Source: Pelagibacteraceae bacterium
Lineage (GTDB): Bacteria > Pseudomonadota > Alphaproteobacteria > Pelagibacterales > Pelagibacteraceae
Assembly: GCA_008638205.1 (NCBI GenBank)
Contig: VTPO01000004.1
Span: forward strand, 1-64,000
Direction: 5' to 3'
DNA: 64,000 nt
The position numbers were made by a program, and so were the translations under genes. Under the pieces are notes generated by a model, which had not been told where the DNA came from, searched no databases, and saw only the letters and a program-made list of their open reading frames with translations. Positions 35,806 to 45,058 of this stretch are shown piece after piece (the first letter of the stretch is position 1; every line of letters starts with the position of its first letter).

Positions 35806-37767
35806 ATGAAACAAGTTACACATACCGATCTCGCGAATGCTATTCGTTTTTTATCAATAGATGCTGTACAAAAAGCAAATTCAGGACATCCTGGAATGCC
35901 CATGGGTATGGCAGATGTGTGTACCGTTCTTTTTAGGCATTTTTTAAAATTTGATCCTAGTAGACCTGATTGGATTAATAGAGATCGATTCGTTTTATCT
36001 GCGGGACATGGCTCCATGTTGCTTTATGCTCTTCTGCATTTAACAGGTTATAAAAGTGTTTCTTTAGATGATATAAAAAATTTTAGACAACTAAATTCTA
36101 TTTGTGCTGGGCACCCAGAATATGAAAAAGGAACTGGCATTGAAACTACCACCGGTCCTCTTGGACAAGGTATTGCTAATGCGGTAGGCTTTGCCATTTC
36201 AGAAGAAATTTTAAAATCGAAAAAAGGAAAAGATATTTATAATCACAAAACTTATGTAGTTGCAGGAGATGGTTGCTTGATGGAAGGTATAAGCCACGAG
36301 GCTTTAAGTTTAGCTGGCCATTTAAAGTTGAAAAATCTAGTTATGTTTTTTGATAACAATTCCATTTCTATAGATGGTCCAACTAGTCTTGCAGTATCAG
36401 ATAATTATAAAAAACGACTTGAAGCTTACGGATGGGACTACATTGACATAAATGGTCATAATGAAAAGCAAATATTTAAAGCAATTAAAAAATGTCAAAA
36501 TGCAAAAAGACCTACGGTTATAGCTTGCAAAACTACTATTGGCTTTGGGTCTCCAAACAAATCAGGAAAGTCCTCTGCTCATGGAAGTCCTTTGGGAGAT
36601 GAGGAAATACAACTGGTTCGAAAAAAACTAAAATGGAAACACGAACCATTTGAAATACCGAAAGAAATTTTACAAGAATGGAGAAGTGTTGGTGAGAACG
36701 GAAAAAGAGAAGTAAAAAAATGGGAAAAAAAAGCAGAATCTAAATTAAAAAAAATAACACATAAGAATTCTCAAAAACTAACAAAACTTTTTGCCGATGC
36801 TAAAAATATGGCAATAAAAGAATCTAAACCTATGGCAACTAGGAAATCTTCTGAAGATATTTTAAATCTATTAACTGTGCATATCCCAGAATTAATAGGA
36901 GGATCTGCAGATCTTGCCGGATCCAACAACACAAAAACAAAGAGTCAAAAAATTATTAAGCCAGGAAATTTTGCGGGTAGCTATATTCACTATGGTGTTC
37001 GAGAGCATGCAATGTGCGGTATCATGAATGGTATAGCTCTTCATGGAGAGCTTATTCCTTACGGGGGCACTTTTTTAATTTTTAGCGATTACTGTAAACC
37101 ATCCATTAGACTATCTGCTTTAATGAAACAGCGTGTTGTTTATGTCATGACTCACGACTCTATTGGCCTTGGAGAAGACGGACCGACCCATCAGCCGGTT
37201 GAACAAATTGCTGGATTAAGAGCCATTCCTAACTTGAATGTATTTAGACCAGCCGACACAATAGAAACTATAGAATGTTGGGATTTGGCATTAAGACAAA
37301 CAAATACTCCTAGTGTTCTTTCTCTCACAAGACAAAATTTAAAATTACTTAGAACGAACAATGATCAAATAAATAAATGCTCATACGGTGCTTATGAAAT
37401 TTACCGAAGCAATCCAGAAATTAACCTAACTATTATAGCGACTGGTTCAGAAGTGGAAATTGCAGTCGAGGCAAGCCAACAACTGGCAAAAGAAAACATT
37501 CATAGCAAAGTAATCTCAATGCCGTGCCAAGAACTATTTGAGCAGCAAGAAAGTTCTTATAAAAAAAATCTACTGGAAGAAACTACTGCCAAAATATCGA
37601 TAGAAGCGGCCTCTACCATGGGTTGGAAAAAATATACAGGAAATCAGGGTGTGGAACTTGGTATTGATACCTTTGGAAAAAGCGCTCCATATAAAAAAAT
37701 ATATGAACATTTTAAATTAACGAGTAATAATATAATACAACAAGCAAAAAAAATTATTCAAAAATAA
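35806..37767 (+). CDS. tkt: Transketolase
   Basis: A thiamine-diphosphate enzyme that transfers two-carbon units between sugar phosphates. It is 653 residues, full length. N-terminal DAVQKANSGHPGMPMGMAD, SAGHGSMLLYALLHL, the TPP motif GDGCLMEGISHEALSLAGH (from 154), and the pyrimidine domain THDSIGLGEDGPTHQPVEQ are present. It heads a tkt-gap-pgk-fba-thiE run on the plus strand and is divergent from the zapA group. Confidence 0.97.
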   Translation: MKQVTHTDLANAIRFLSIDAVQKANSGHPGMPMGMADVCTVLFRHFLKFDPSRPDWINRDRFVLSAGHGSMLLYALLHLTGYKSVSLDDIKNFRQLNSICAGHPEYEKGTGIETTTGPLGQGIANAVGFAISEEILKSKKGKDIYNHKTYVVAGDGCLMEGISHEALSLAGHLKLKNLVMFFDNNSISIDGPTSLAVSDNYKKRLEAYGWDYIDINGHNEKQIFKAIKKCQNAKRPTVIACKTTIGFGSPNKSGKSSAHGSPLGDEEIQLVRKKLKWKHEPFEIPKEILQEWRSVGENGKREVKKWEKKAESKLKKITHKNSQKLTKLFADAKNMAIKESKPMATRKSSEDILNLLTVHIPELIGGSADLAGSNNTKTKSQKIIKPGNFAGSYIHYGVREHAMCGIMNGIALHGELIPYGGTFLIFSDYCKPSIRLSALMKQRVVYVMTHDSIGLGEDGPTHQPVEQIAGLRAIPNLNVFRPADTIETIECWDLALRQTNTPSVLSLTRQNLKLLRTNNDQINKCSYGAYEIYRSNPEINLTIIATGSEVEIAVEASQQLAKENIHSKVISMPCQELFEQQESSYKKNLLEETTAKISIEAASTMGWKKYTGNQGVELGIDTFGKSAPYKKIYEHFKLTSNNIIQQAKKIIQK

Positions 37768-38765
37768 TGAACAAAGTTGCAATTAATGGTTTTGGTAGAA
37801 TTGGAAGAATGGTTCTAAGATCTATAATTGAAAACAAAACCAAAGGCATCAAAGTGGTTGCTATAAATAATAGAGCCGATTCTGGAACAAGCGCTTTTTT
37901 ATTAGAAAAAGATAGCATACATGGAAATTTAGATGCTTCTATTCAATTTGATAAAAAAAGCATCACAGTCAATGGTCAAAAAATTATTTTATTCCATGAA
38001 GACGATCCGACTAACCTTCCTTGGAAAAGGCTAGGCATTAATACAGTTTTTGAATGTACAGGAAAATTCAACTCTAAAGAACAGTCATCTAAGCACTTAA
38101 CTGCTGGGGCTAAAAGAGTTTTGGTTTCTGCTCCTTGCAAAAATGCCGATCAAACTGTTGTGTATGGAGTAAACGAAAAAAAAATAAAAGCAAAAGATAA
38201 AATTATTTCTGTTGCTTCGTGTACTACCAATTGTTTAGCGCCTTTAGCATATGTGATGGATAAAAATTTTTCTATTGAAAAAGGATATATGACTACTATT
38301 CATTCTTATACTAGCGATCAAAGACTATTAGACAATTCTCATAAAGATTTAAGAAGAGCAAGAAGTGCTCCCAACGCAATAGTACCCACCAGCACAGGAG
38401 CTGCAAAGTCATTGTCTTTAATTTTACCAAACCTTAAGAACAAAGTAGACGGCATATCTATAAGAGTACCCACGCCCAACGTTTCCTTGGTACAACTTTC
38501 TTTCACTGCAAAAAGAAAAGTAAATGAAAGATCTATTAATTTAGCATTAAAAAAAGCTAGCAAAACTTATCTAAAAAATATTTTAGGTGTAACAGACCAA
38601 CCCTTGGTTTCTTCAGATTTTAATCATGATCCAAGATCTTCTATTGTGGACACTCTATTAACTAAAGTCGTAGACCATAAAATCGCAACTGTATTTGCTT
38701 GGTATGATAACGAGTGGGGTTTTTCTAATAGAATGATCGACTTAGCATTATACCTAAAAAAATAA
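37767..38765 (+). CDS. gap: Glyceraldehyde-3-phosphate dehydrogenase
   Basis: A 332-residue type I GAPDH interconverting glyceraldehyde-3-phosphate and 1,3-bisphosphoglycerate. NGFGRIGR (7-14) binds the dinucleotide, SVASCTTNCLAP carries catalytic Cys152, and WYDNEWGFS closes the catalytic domain. At the end of the second strand the usual Asn-Asp is Asn34-Asn35, a change at the residue that normally favours NAD over NADP. Its ATG overlaps the transketolase stop (TAATG). Confidence 0.96.
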   Translation: MNKVAINGFGRIGRMVLRSIIENKTKGIKVVAINNRADSGTSAFLLEKDSIHGNLDASIQFDKKSITVNGQKIILFHEDDPTNLPWKRLGINTVFECTGKFNSKEQSSKHLTAGAKRVLVSAPCKNADQTVVYGVNEKKIKAKDKIISVASCTTNCLAPLAYVMDKNFSIEKGYMTTIHSYTSDQRLLDNSHKDLRRARSAPNAIVPTSTGAAKSLSLILPNLKNKVDGISIRVPTPNVSLVQLSFTAKRKVNERSINLALKKASKTYLKNILGVTDQPLVSSDFNHDPRSSIVDTLLTKVVDHKIATVFAWYDNEWGFSNRMIDLALYLKK

Positions 38766-38772
38766 TAAGTTA

Positions 38773-39963
38773 ATGCAGGAATTAAAGCTTCTAGAAAAAA
38801 ATAAAGATATTAAAAATTTAAAAGTTTTTCTGAGGGTAGACTTTAATGTTCCCATGCAAAACCAAGCCGTTTCTGATTCAACCAAAATAACTAAAGTAAA
38901 AACTATAGTTGAAGATCTTTTAAATAGAGGTGCAGTTGTTATCTTATGCTCCCATTTAGGAAGACCACAGGTAAAAGGTAAAGAAGGATTCTCATTAGAA
39001 CCTATTCGATCTGAAGCAGAAAAGATTATTGGAAGAGAAGTTGTTTTTGTTGCTGAAGACTTTAAAAATATTATTTCAAAAAAAATATCTGAAAATAAAA
39101 AACTTTTTTTGCTGGAGAATATACGCTTTGATCCTAATGAAGAAAAAAATGGTGATGAATTATCAAAAAAATTAGCAGATCTTTGTGATATTTATATTAA
39201 TGAAGCATTTTCTTGTTCTCACCGTAAACACGCCTCTATATTTGGAATTACTCAATTTGTAGATTCTTATGCTGGAGAAACTATTCATCAAGAACTGACT
39301 GCTTTAAATTCAATTGTTACAAACACTCAAAAGCCAGTGGCTTGCTTAATAGGAGGATCTAAAATCTCTACTAAAATAGATTTAATCACGTCCCTTATGC
39401 CAAAAATAGACTACATGATTATTGGAGGTGCAATGGCAAATAACTTTTTTAAACACCAAGGATTCCAAGTGGGAAAATCTAAGATAGAGGAAAATATAGA
39501 TTCTGTAATTAAAAACATTATTGCCACAGCCTCTAAGAATAATTGTAAATTAGTACTACCTATTGATGTAGTCACGGCAAAAACATTTGAAGACCAAGGA
39601 GTAAACAAAACCTTAGACCAAGTAACGGATGATGAAATGATTCTAGATATTGGAACCGAAACAATAGCCTCTATATCTAAGATTCTACAAGAATCTAAAA
39701 CTGTTTTCTGGAATGGTCCATTTGGTTTTTTTGAAAAAGATAACTTTGCAAATGGTACGAAAGAAATTTCCAATACTGTTGCTGACTTAACAAAACAGGG
39801 GAAACTAGTCTCAATTGCAGGAGGTGGTGATACCTTTGCTTCAATTAAGAAATCTAAACGAGAAAATGAATTTACTTATATATCCACAGCTGGAGGTGCC
39901 TTTCTTGAGTGGCTGGAAGGAAAAGTTTTACCGGGATTAAAAGTTCTTGAAATTAAAAATTAA
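38773..39963 (+). CDS. pgk: Phosphoglycerate kinase
   Basis: Transfers phosphate between 1,3-bisphosphoglycerate and ADP. It is 396 residues. The N-terminal FLRVDFNVPMQ, CSHLGRPQVKG, LLENIRFDPNEEKN and the C-terminal nucleotide motif GGGDTFASIKK and TAGGAFLEWLEGK are present. It lies 7 nt after gap and 17 nt before the aldolase, a classical lower-glycolysis operon. Confidence 0.97.
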   Translation: MQELKLLEKNKDIKNLKVFLRVDFNVPMQNQAVSDSTKITKVKTIVEDLLNRGAVVILCSHLGRPQVKGKEGFSLEPIRSEAEKIIGREVVFVAEDFKNIISKKISENKKLFLLENIRFDPNEEKNGDELSKKLADLCDIYINEAFSCSHRKHASIFGITQFVDSYAGETIHQELTALNSIVTNTQKPVACLIGGSKISTKIDLITSLMPKIDYMIIGGAMANNFFKHQGFQVGKSKIEENIDSVIKNIIATASKNNCKLVLPIDVVTAKTFEDQGVNKTLDQVTDDEMILDIGTETIASISKILQESKTVFWNGPFGFFEKDNFANGTKEISNTVADLTKQGKLVSIAGGGDTFASIKKSKRENEFTYISTAGGAFLEWLEGKVLPGLKVLEIKN

Positions 39964-39980
39964 ATTTATAGTTTATTGTC

Positions 39981-40991
39981 ATGGAAATTGAAAAAATTGC
40001 CCTTCAAATGCTAACTTCTGGAAAAGGAATTCTTGCTGCTGACGAAAGCACGGGAACTATGACTAAAAGATTAGATTCGGTAAAGGTCTCTTCTACAGAA
40101 GAAAATAGATTAGGATTTAGAGAAACGTTATTCACTTCCAACAAAGTAGGTTCTTATGTGAGTGGAGTTATTCTTTATGATGAAACAATTAAACAAAAGT
40201 CCAGCAATGGGGATACTATTCCTGAACTTTTAAATAAACAAAATATACTTCCAGGAATAAAAGTAGATGCTGGGACCAAACCTTTAGATGGATCACCTGA
40301 CGAATTATATACAGATGGTTTAACTGGTCTTACTGAAAGATTAAAAGAATATTATAATTTAGGTGCTCGCTTTACAAAGTGGAGAGCTGTATACAAAATA
40401 TCAAAAGACCATCCTAGCCAAAATGCAATTACTAATAATGCAAAATCCCTTGCAAAATACGCGGCGTTAGTTCAAGAAGCGAACATGGTACCTATTGTGG
40501 AACCAGAAGTGTTAATGGATGGCGATCACGATATCAATAGATGCTTTGAGGTTACTTCCGCTGTTCTTAAAGAATGTTTTCAAGAATTAAAAAATGAAAA
40601 AGTTAAAATGGAAGGAATTGTACTGAAGCCAAATATGATTTTAAATGGAGCAGACTCTGGATTAAAAAATGACCCAGCAATTGTTGCTGCCAAAACTTTA
40701 GAATGCTTAAAGACTAATGTACCCAAAGAAGTTCCTGGTATTGCGTTCTTGTCAGGAGGCCAAAGTGAACTTGAGGCCACTATTAATCTCAATGAAATTA
40801 ACAAAATAAACGACACTAAGTTAATATTTACATTTTCTTATGGAAGAGCGTTGCAACAAGGTGCTCTAAAACAATGGGCAAAAAATATTCACGATAAAAA
40901 GGCTGCTCAATCTGTTTTTAGCCACAGAGCTTATATGAACAGTCTTGCAGCTACAGGCAGTTGGAAGCAAGATAAAGAAGTATTGTCATAA
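39981..40991 (+). CDS. fba: Class I fructose-bisphosphate aldolase
   Basis: A 336-residue Schiff-base aldolase of the classical (eukaryote-like) class I family rather than the zinc class II type. LTSGKGILAADESTGT (11-26) and EGIVLKPNMIL with Lys216 as the Schiff-base lysine are diagnostic, and FLSGGQSE (phosphate binding) follows. It cleaves fructose-1,6-bisphosphate, or forms it in gluconeogenesis. It completes the tkt-gap-pgk-fba run. Confidence 0.95.
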   Translation: MEIEKIALQMLTSGKGILAADESTGTMTKRLDSVKVSSTEENRLGFRETLFTSNKVGSYVSGVILYDETIKQKSSNGDTIPELLNKQNILPGIKVDAGTKPLDGSPDELYTDGLTGLTERLKEYYNLGARFTKWRAVYKISKDHPSQNAITNNAKSLAKYAALVQEANMVPIVEPEVLMDGDHDINRCFEVTSAVLKECFQELKNEKVKMEGIVLKPNMILNGADSGLKNDPAIVAAKTLECLKTNVPKEVPGIAFLSGGQSELEATINLNEINKINDTKLIFTFSYGRALQQGALKQWAKNIHDKKAAQSVFSHRAYMNSLAATGSWKQDKEVLS

Positions 40992-40995
40992 TAGA

Positions 40996-41601
40996 TTGTT
41001 AAACAAAAACATTTATCTAATTACACCCAACACACTCAATAAATCTTTTTATTACTTTCTTCCAAAATTATTAAAAACAAAACGTATCAGATATCTTCAA
41101 ATAAGATTAAAAAAATTGTCTAAAAAAAAACTTGTCCAAGAAATTAAAAAAATAAAAAAAATTGTTAATAAGAAAACAAAAATTATTATTAATGATTTTC
41201 CTGAAATAGCTTCTTTATTAAATTGTGACGGTTGCCACCTCGGTCAAAAAGATGAGGAAATTTCTCTAGTAAAGAAAAAGTTTAAAACCCTAAACATTGT
41301 GGGTGTTACTTGTCACAATTCTAAAAAAATAGCTTTGAGCTCAGTAAAAAAAGGTGCCTCCTATGTTGCTTTTGGATCATTTTATAAGACCAGCACCAAG
41401 AAGACAAAATTTAATGCAACGGTAGCTTTGTTAAAATGGGCAAAAGATAAAATCAAAGTTCCAGTCGTTGCTATTGGCGGAATCAATGAGCATAATTACC
41501 AGCCTTTATTAAAAAATGGAGCCAATCTTATTGCTTGCTCTAGTTTTGTATGGAAAAATAAGAAATACAACCCCTTGCAAGCTCTGAATAGATTAAAGTA
41601 A
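40996..41601 (+). CDS. thiE: Thiamine-phosphate synthase
   Basis: A TIM-barrel enzyme that joins HMP-PP and the thiazole phosphate. Family motifs are YLQIRLK, IIINDFPEIASLLNCDGCHLGQKD, GVTCHN, ASYVAFGSFYKTSTK and VVAIGGI. An open frame reaches back to 40945 inside fba; I prefer the TTG at 40996, just past the fba stop, giving 201 residues, close to the family length. The sequence is Lys-rich and rather divergent, so thiazole tautomerase-like function is a remote alternative. Confidence 0.82.
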   Translation: MLNKNIYLITPNTLNKSFYYFLPKLLKTKRIRYLQIRLKKLSKKKLVQEIKKIKKIVNKKTKIIINDFPEIASLLNCDGCHLGQKDEEISLVKKKFKTLNIVGVTCHNSKKIALSSVKKGASYVAFGSFYKTSTKKTKFNATVALLKWAKDKIKVPVVAIGGINEHNYQPLLKNGANLIACSSFVWKNKKYNPLQALNRLK

Positions 41602-41640
41602 TTTATTTAAAAGCAAAAAAAGTGTATTACCCTCTTCATT

Positions 41641-42204
41641 ATGAAAATATCTGCAATTGAAATTAAGCCTGGAAATATCATTGAGCATAAGAATGATTTG
41701 TATCTTTGTCTTAAAACTCAGCATGTAAAACCTGGAAAAGGTGGTGCATTTAATCAAGTAGAATTAAAAAGTATCACTAAGGGAACTAAACTTAATGAAA
41801 GATTTAGATCTGATGAAACTATTGAGAAAGCTTCCTTAGATGAAAGAAATTATCAATTTCTATATAGTGACGAACAAAGCTTATATTTTATGGATACAAA
41901 AGATTATGAACAAATTTCTATTTCCAAAGAGCTGATAGGTGAAGATGAAGATTTATTGACTGAAAATTTAGATGTGGCCATTGAATTTTATGAAGATAAA
42001 CCTTTAAAAGTCAATTTGCCTAAGCACCTAGAGTTTGAAATTATTGAGACGGATGGTGTGGTCAAAGGCCAAACGGCTTCTAGTTCTTACAAACCTGCTG
42101 TGATTCAAAATAATATTAAAATTCAAGTTCCTCCTTTTATTAATCAAGGGGATAAAGTAGTAATTGAATCTGCTTCCAGAGACTATGTGAAGAAGGTTAG
42201 CTAA
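41641..42204 (+). CDS. efp: Translation elongation factor P
   Basis: A 187-residue three-domain protein that relieves ribosome stalling at polyproline. The KOW-like domain I has the loop HVKPGKGGAF with Lys33 in the position that is often modified, and the EF-P signature is near ~150 (SYKPAVIQNNIKIQVPPFINQGDKV). No epmA-like gene is seen in this window. suhB follows immediately after the stop. Confidence 0.95.
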   Translation: MKISAIEIKPGNIIEHKNDLYLCLKTQHVKPGKGGAFNQVELKSITKGTKLNERFRSDETIEKASLDERNYQFLYSDEQSLYFMDTKDYEQISISKELIGEDEDLLTENLDVAIEFYEDKPLKVNLPKHLEFEIIETDGVVKGQTASSSYKPAVIQNNIKIQVPPFINQGDKVVIESASRDYVKKVS

Positions 42205-42999
42205 GTGCCATTACTATCACCAGAAATTAACATTTTAGAAAAAGTTTGTATTAAAGCCTCTAAGATAATCATCCGTGATTTTGGAGAGATTGAAAAACTT
42301 CAAGTTTCTAAAAAAGGTCCAGGTGACTTTGTTACTAAAACTGATCAAAAAGTTGAGGAAATCATTATTGAAGAGCTTGGAAGAGCAAGACCAGGTTATA
42401 ATTTTATTGCTGAAGAAGGTGGAACTACCAAAGAAAAAAAAAGTGAATTTACATGGATTATAGATCCTATCGATGGAACCAATAATTTTTTACATGGGAT
42501 TCCCCACTTTGCGATTTCTATAGGACTAGAAAAAAATAATGAAGTTATTGCAGGAATGATTTTTGACCCTATTAAAAATGAAATGTTTTTTGCTGAAAAA
42601 GGACGCGGCGCTTACTTAAATAATAGTAGAATTCGAGTCTCTTCAAGAAATATTGTTGCTGATTCTATCGCCTTAACCGGGGGCCCAGCTTATGCAGAAC
42701 CCAATAAGAAAATTTTTTATGAAGAGTACATTGCTATGTGTAACAACTTTAACCAAGTAAGAAAGTTAGGAAGTGCTGCTTTGGATTTGGCTTATATTGC
42801 GGCAGGTAGAGCTGAAATTTTTTGGCACAAGAATTTAAAATATTGGGATATTGCTGCTGGGCTTATTATAGTTAGAGAAGCCGGTGGAACCATTACTGAT
42901 TTCAGGGGCAAAACCTTTGATCTTACAAACAATCAATTACTAGCAACAAACTCTAGACTTGATAATGAGACTAGCAAAATATTATCTTCTATTAAATGA
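42205..42999 (+). CDS. suhB: Inositol-1-monophosphatase family protein (SuhB-like)
   Basis: A 264-residue Mg-dependent phosphatase of the inositol monophosphatase family. The metal sites are seen in order: FVTKTDQKVE, AEEGG, WIIDPIDGTNNFLHGIPHF (with the two Asp ligands) and KYWDIAAGLIIVREAGG. Substrates can include inositol or other sugar phosphates. The start is a GTG directly after the efp stop. It overlaps the MFS gene by 4 nt (ATGA). Confidence 0.92.
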   Translation: MPLLSPEINILEKVCIKASKIIIRDFGEIEKLQVSKKGPGDFVTKTDQKVEEIIIEELGRARPGYNFIAEEGGTTKEKKSEFTWIIDPIDGTNNFLHGIPHFAISIGLEKNNEVIAGMIFDPIKNEMFFAEKGRGAYLNNSRIRVSSRNIVADSIALTGGPAYAEPNKKIFYEEYIAMCNNFNQVRKLGSAALDLAYIAAGRAEIFWHKNLKYWDIAAGLIIVREAGGTITDFRGKTFDLTNNQLLATNSRLDNETSKILSSIK

Positions 43000-44168
43000 T
43001 AAAATTTATCATTTTCTTATTCCTAGATGTTCTTGCATTTAGTGGAATACTAATTTCTACCCTTCCTTTTCTTATAAATAACTATGGTGGTGATATTTTT
43101 ATAATCACTTTAGCTTTTGGATCTTTTTCTTTTTTTCAATTTTTTGTATCTCCTTTTTGGGGAGGTCTTTCAGATAAGTTTGGACGAAAACCATTATTAC
43201 TAATGAATTGTATTGCAGAATTGATTGCAAATATTATTTTAGCCTTAAGTGGAACTATATTGATTATATTTATTTCTAGACTTATAGCCGGATTGTTTAA
43301 AACTAATGTTTCAGTGGGTACAGCTTATATTGCTGATATCACGGATGAAAAAAATAGAGCCAAAGGAATGGGAATGTTTGGTGTAGCTTTTGGACTAGGC
43401 TTTACCATTGGACCCTTAGTGGGAGGGTTAATTGCAGGATCTAATTTTACATTAGACTCTTTGCAAAATGTTGCTTGGTTTGCCTGCTTTATTAATTTAA
43501 TTAATTTGCTTTATGTTTTCTTTTTTTTAGATGAAAGTTTAATAGAAAAAAAAGACTACAGGATCAGCTATTCATTTGAAAAATTTAGATCTCAAATAAA
43601 TATTGTTACTAACAAAAACCTACTTCCTTTTTTTTTTCTAATATTTTGTATTCATTTAACTTTTTCAGGAATGGAAGGAACTATAGCAATCTGGGGACAG
43701 GAAACCTTTGTTTGGGGACCAAAAGAAATAGGATTTATCATGTTACTTGCTGGGCTTACTCAAATTTTAGTTCAAGGAGTGTTGTTAAGAGTGCTATTAA
43801 AATATTTAAATGAAATAATAATTATTCGAAGCGGTTACATTTCTTTAATTTTAGGATTTTTTATTATCCCATTTTCTAATTTATACCTTATGCCCATTGC
43901 AGTTATCTTGCTTTGTTATGGGATTGGAGTTTCAAACCCTTGTTTAAACAGTTTAATATCCAAAAATGCTACCCCCGATTCTAGAGGGCTTGCTATGGGC
44001 TCAGCATATTCTTCCCAAGCAGCAGCAAGGTTTTTAGGGCAACCTCTTGCTGGACTTATGTTTTTATATCTTGGTAAAAATTATCATTTTTATTTTGATG
44101 TAATTTTTCTCTCGCTTTTGGCTCTTTTTTATTTCTTTATTAATTTAAATCGAACGAAAACCCTTTAA
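42996..44168 (+). CDS. MFS transporter (TetA/drug:proton antiporter-like)
   Basis: A 390-residue membrane protein with about twelve helices. After TM2 the MFS A-motif appears as GGLSDKFGRKPLLL (~66-80), and the AYIADITDEKNRAKGMGMFG segment resembles TetA-type exporters. TM5 has GPLVGG, the antiporter C-motif region. The substrate is not deducible. It overlaps suhB by 4 nt. Confidence 0.85.
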   Translation: MIKFIIFLFLDVLAFSGILISTLPFLINNYGGDIFIITLAFGSFSFFQFFVSPFWGGLSDKFGRKPLLLMNCIAELIANIILALSGTILIIFISRLIAGLFKTNVSVGTAYIADITDEKNRAKGMGMFGVAFGLGFTIGPLVGGLIAGSNFTLDSLQNVAWFACFINLINLLYVFFFLDESLIEKKDYRISYSFEKFRSQINIVTNKNLLPFFFLIFCIHLTFSGMEGTIAIWGQETFVWGPKEIGFIMLLAGLTQILVQGVLLRVLLKYLNEIIIIRSGYISLILGFFIIPFSNLYLMPIAVILLCYGIGVSNPCLNSLISKNATPDSRGLAMGSAYSSQAAARFLGQPLAGLMFLYLGKNYHFYFDVIFLSLLALFYFFINLNRTKTL

Positions 44169-44187
44169 TTGTCTTTTGTATAGTTTC

Positions 44188-44215
44188 TTGTTTATTTCCA
44201 CTTATTTGCTATAAA
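44188..44215 (+). promoter_or_regulatory. Candidate sigma-70-like promoter of rpmE
   Basis: TTGTTT at 44188-44193 and TATAAA at 44210-44215 are separated by 16 bp, in the 61-nt gap before the L31 gene. Transcription would start about 8 nt before the ATG. In AT-rich DNA such matches arise easily, so this is tentative. Confidence 0.35.
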
Positions 44216-44229
44216 CCCCTCTTATTATT

Positions 44230-44451
44230 ATGAAAAAAAACGTGCACCCAAACTTACATCCCATTAAAGTACAAATGACAGATGGTACTGAATTTGAAAC
44301 TATGTCTACATGGGGAAAAGATGGTGATGTTATGAAACTCGATATTGATCCAAAATCTCATCCGGCATGGACAGGAGTTACCCAAAAGCTTCAAGACAAA
44401 GGAAGAGTAAGCAAATTTAATAAAAGGTTTGCAAATTTAAAGAAGGCTTAA
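44230..44451 (+). CDS. rpmE: 50S ribosomal protein L31
   Basis: A 73-residue ribosomal protein. [19 protein letters not shown] and the C-terminal SHPAWTG...[10 protein letters not shown] match bacterial L31. It has no Cys, so it is of the zinc-free (C-minus) type although it keeps the longer alphaproteobacterial form. It is followed 6 nt downstream by the trcR gene. Confidence 0.95.
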   Translation: MKKNVHPNLHPIKVQMTDGTEFETMSTWGKDGDVMKLDIDPKSHPAWTGVTQKLQDKGRVSKFNKRFANLKKA

Positions 44452-44457
44452 ATTTTT

Positions 44458-45045
44458 ATGAATCTACCATTAATGCCAAAAGCGACAGCTGTTTGGCTGA
44501 TTGAAAACACAACATTAACATTTAAACAAATTGCAGATTTTTCTGGATTGCATGAATTGGAAATTAAAGGAATTGCAGATGGAGATGTTGCGATAGGTAT
44601 TAAGGCTTACAATCCCATTTTATCTAATCAGCTTACTAGAGAGGAAATTCAATTATCCTCCGAAGACCCATCTAGACCTTTGACCATGAAGAAAAAAAAT
44701 ATGGATATCGAAGTAAAAAAGATGGTTGGAACGAAATATACTCCTATTGCAAAAAGAGAAGATCGACCTAATGCAATTGCGTGGTTAACAAAAAATTATC
44801 CTCATTTAGCAGACAGTCAAATTTGTAGATTGGTTGGAACTACCAAGAATACTGTAGTGGGAATTAGAACAAGGAAATATTGGAATATGTCTAATGTGTC
44901 TCCAAAAGATCCTGTGGCTGCAAATTTATGTACACAAACAGATTTGGTTGCTGCAATAGAAAAAGCTAAAAGAAAACAAGAACGAATTGAAAAAGAAAAA
45001 AAGAAAGAAAAAGAAAAAGCAAAACAAGCTAATCCTTCTGAATAG
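44458..45045 (+). CDS. trcR: DUF1013 / TrcR-type cell-cycle regulator
   Basis: A 195-residue protein of the alphaproteobacterial DUF1013 family, starting NLPLMPKATAVWLIENTTLTF. It contains two helix-turn-helix-like halves (QIADFSGLHELEIKGIADG and DSQICRLVGTTKNTVVGIRTR) and ends in a highly charged Lys/Glu helix (~165-190). The Rickettsia/Caulobacter-type name TrcR refers to an essential transcriptional role. It lies between rpmE and purE. Confidence 0.88.
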   Translation: MNLPLMPKATAVWLIENTTLTFKQIADFSGLHELEIKGIADGDVAIGIKAYNPILSNQLTREEIQLSSEDPSRPLTMKKKNMDIEVKKMVGTKYTPIAKREDRPNAIAWLTKNYPHLADSQICRLVGTTKNTVVGIRTRKYWNMSNVSPKDPVAANLCTQTDLVAAIEKAKRKQERIEKEKKKEKEKAKQANPSE

Positions 45046-45058
45046 GAGACTTTTTTCC

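Noticed and set aside
44987-45058. Lys-rich N-terminal extension of purE
   Set aside because: It overlaps the trcR tail; a GTG with a good ribosome binding site at 45059 gives the normal PurE length.
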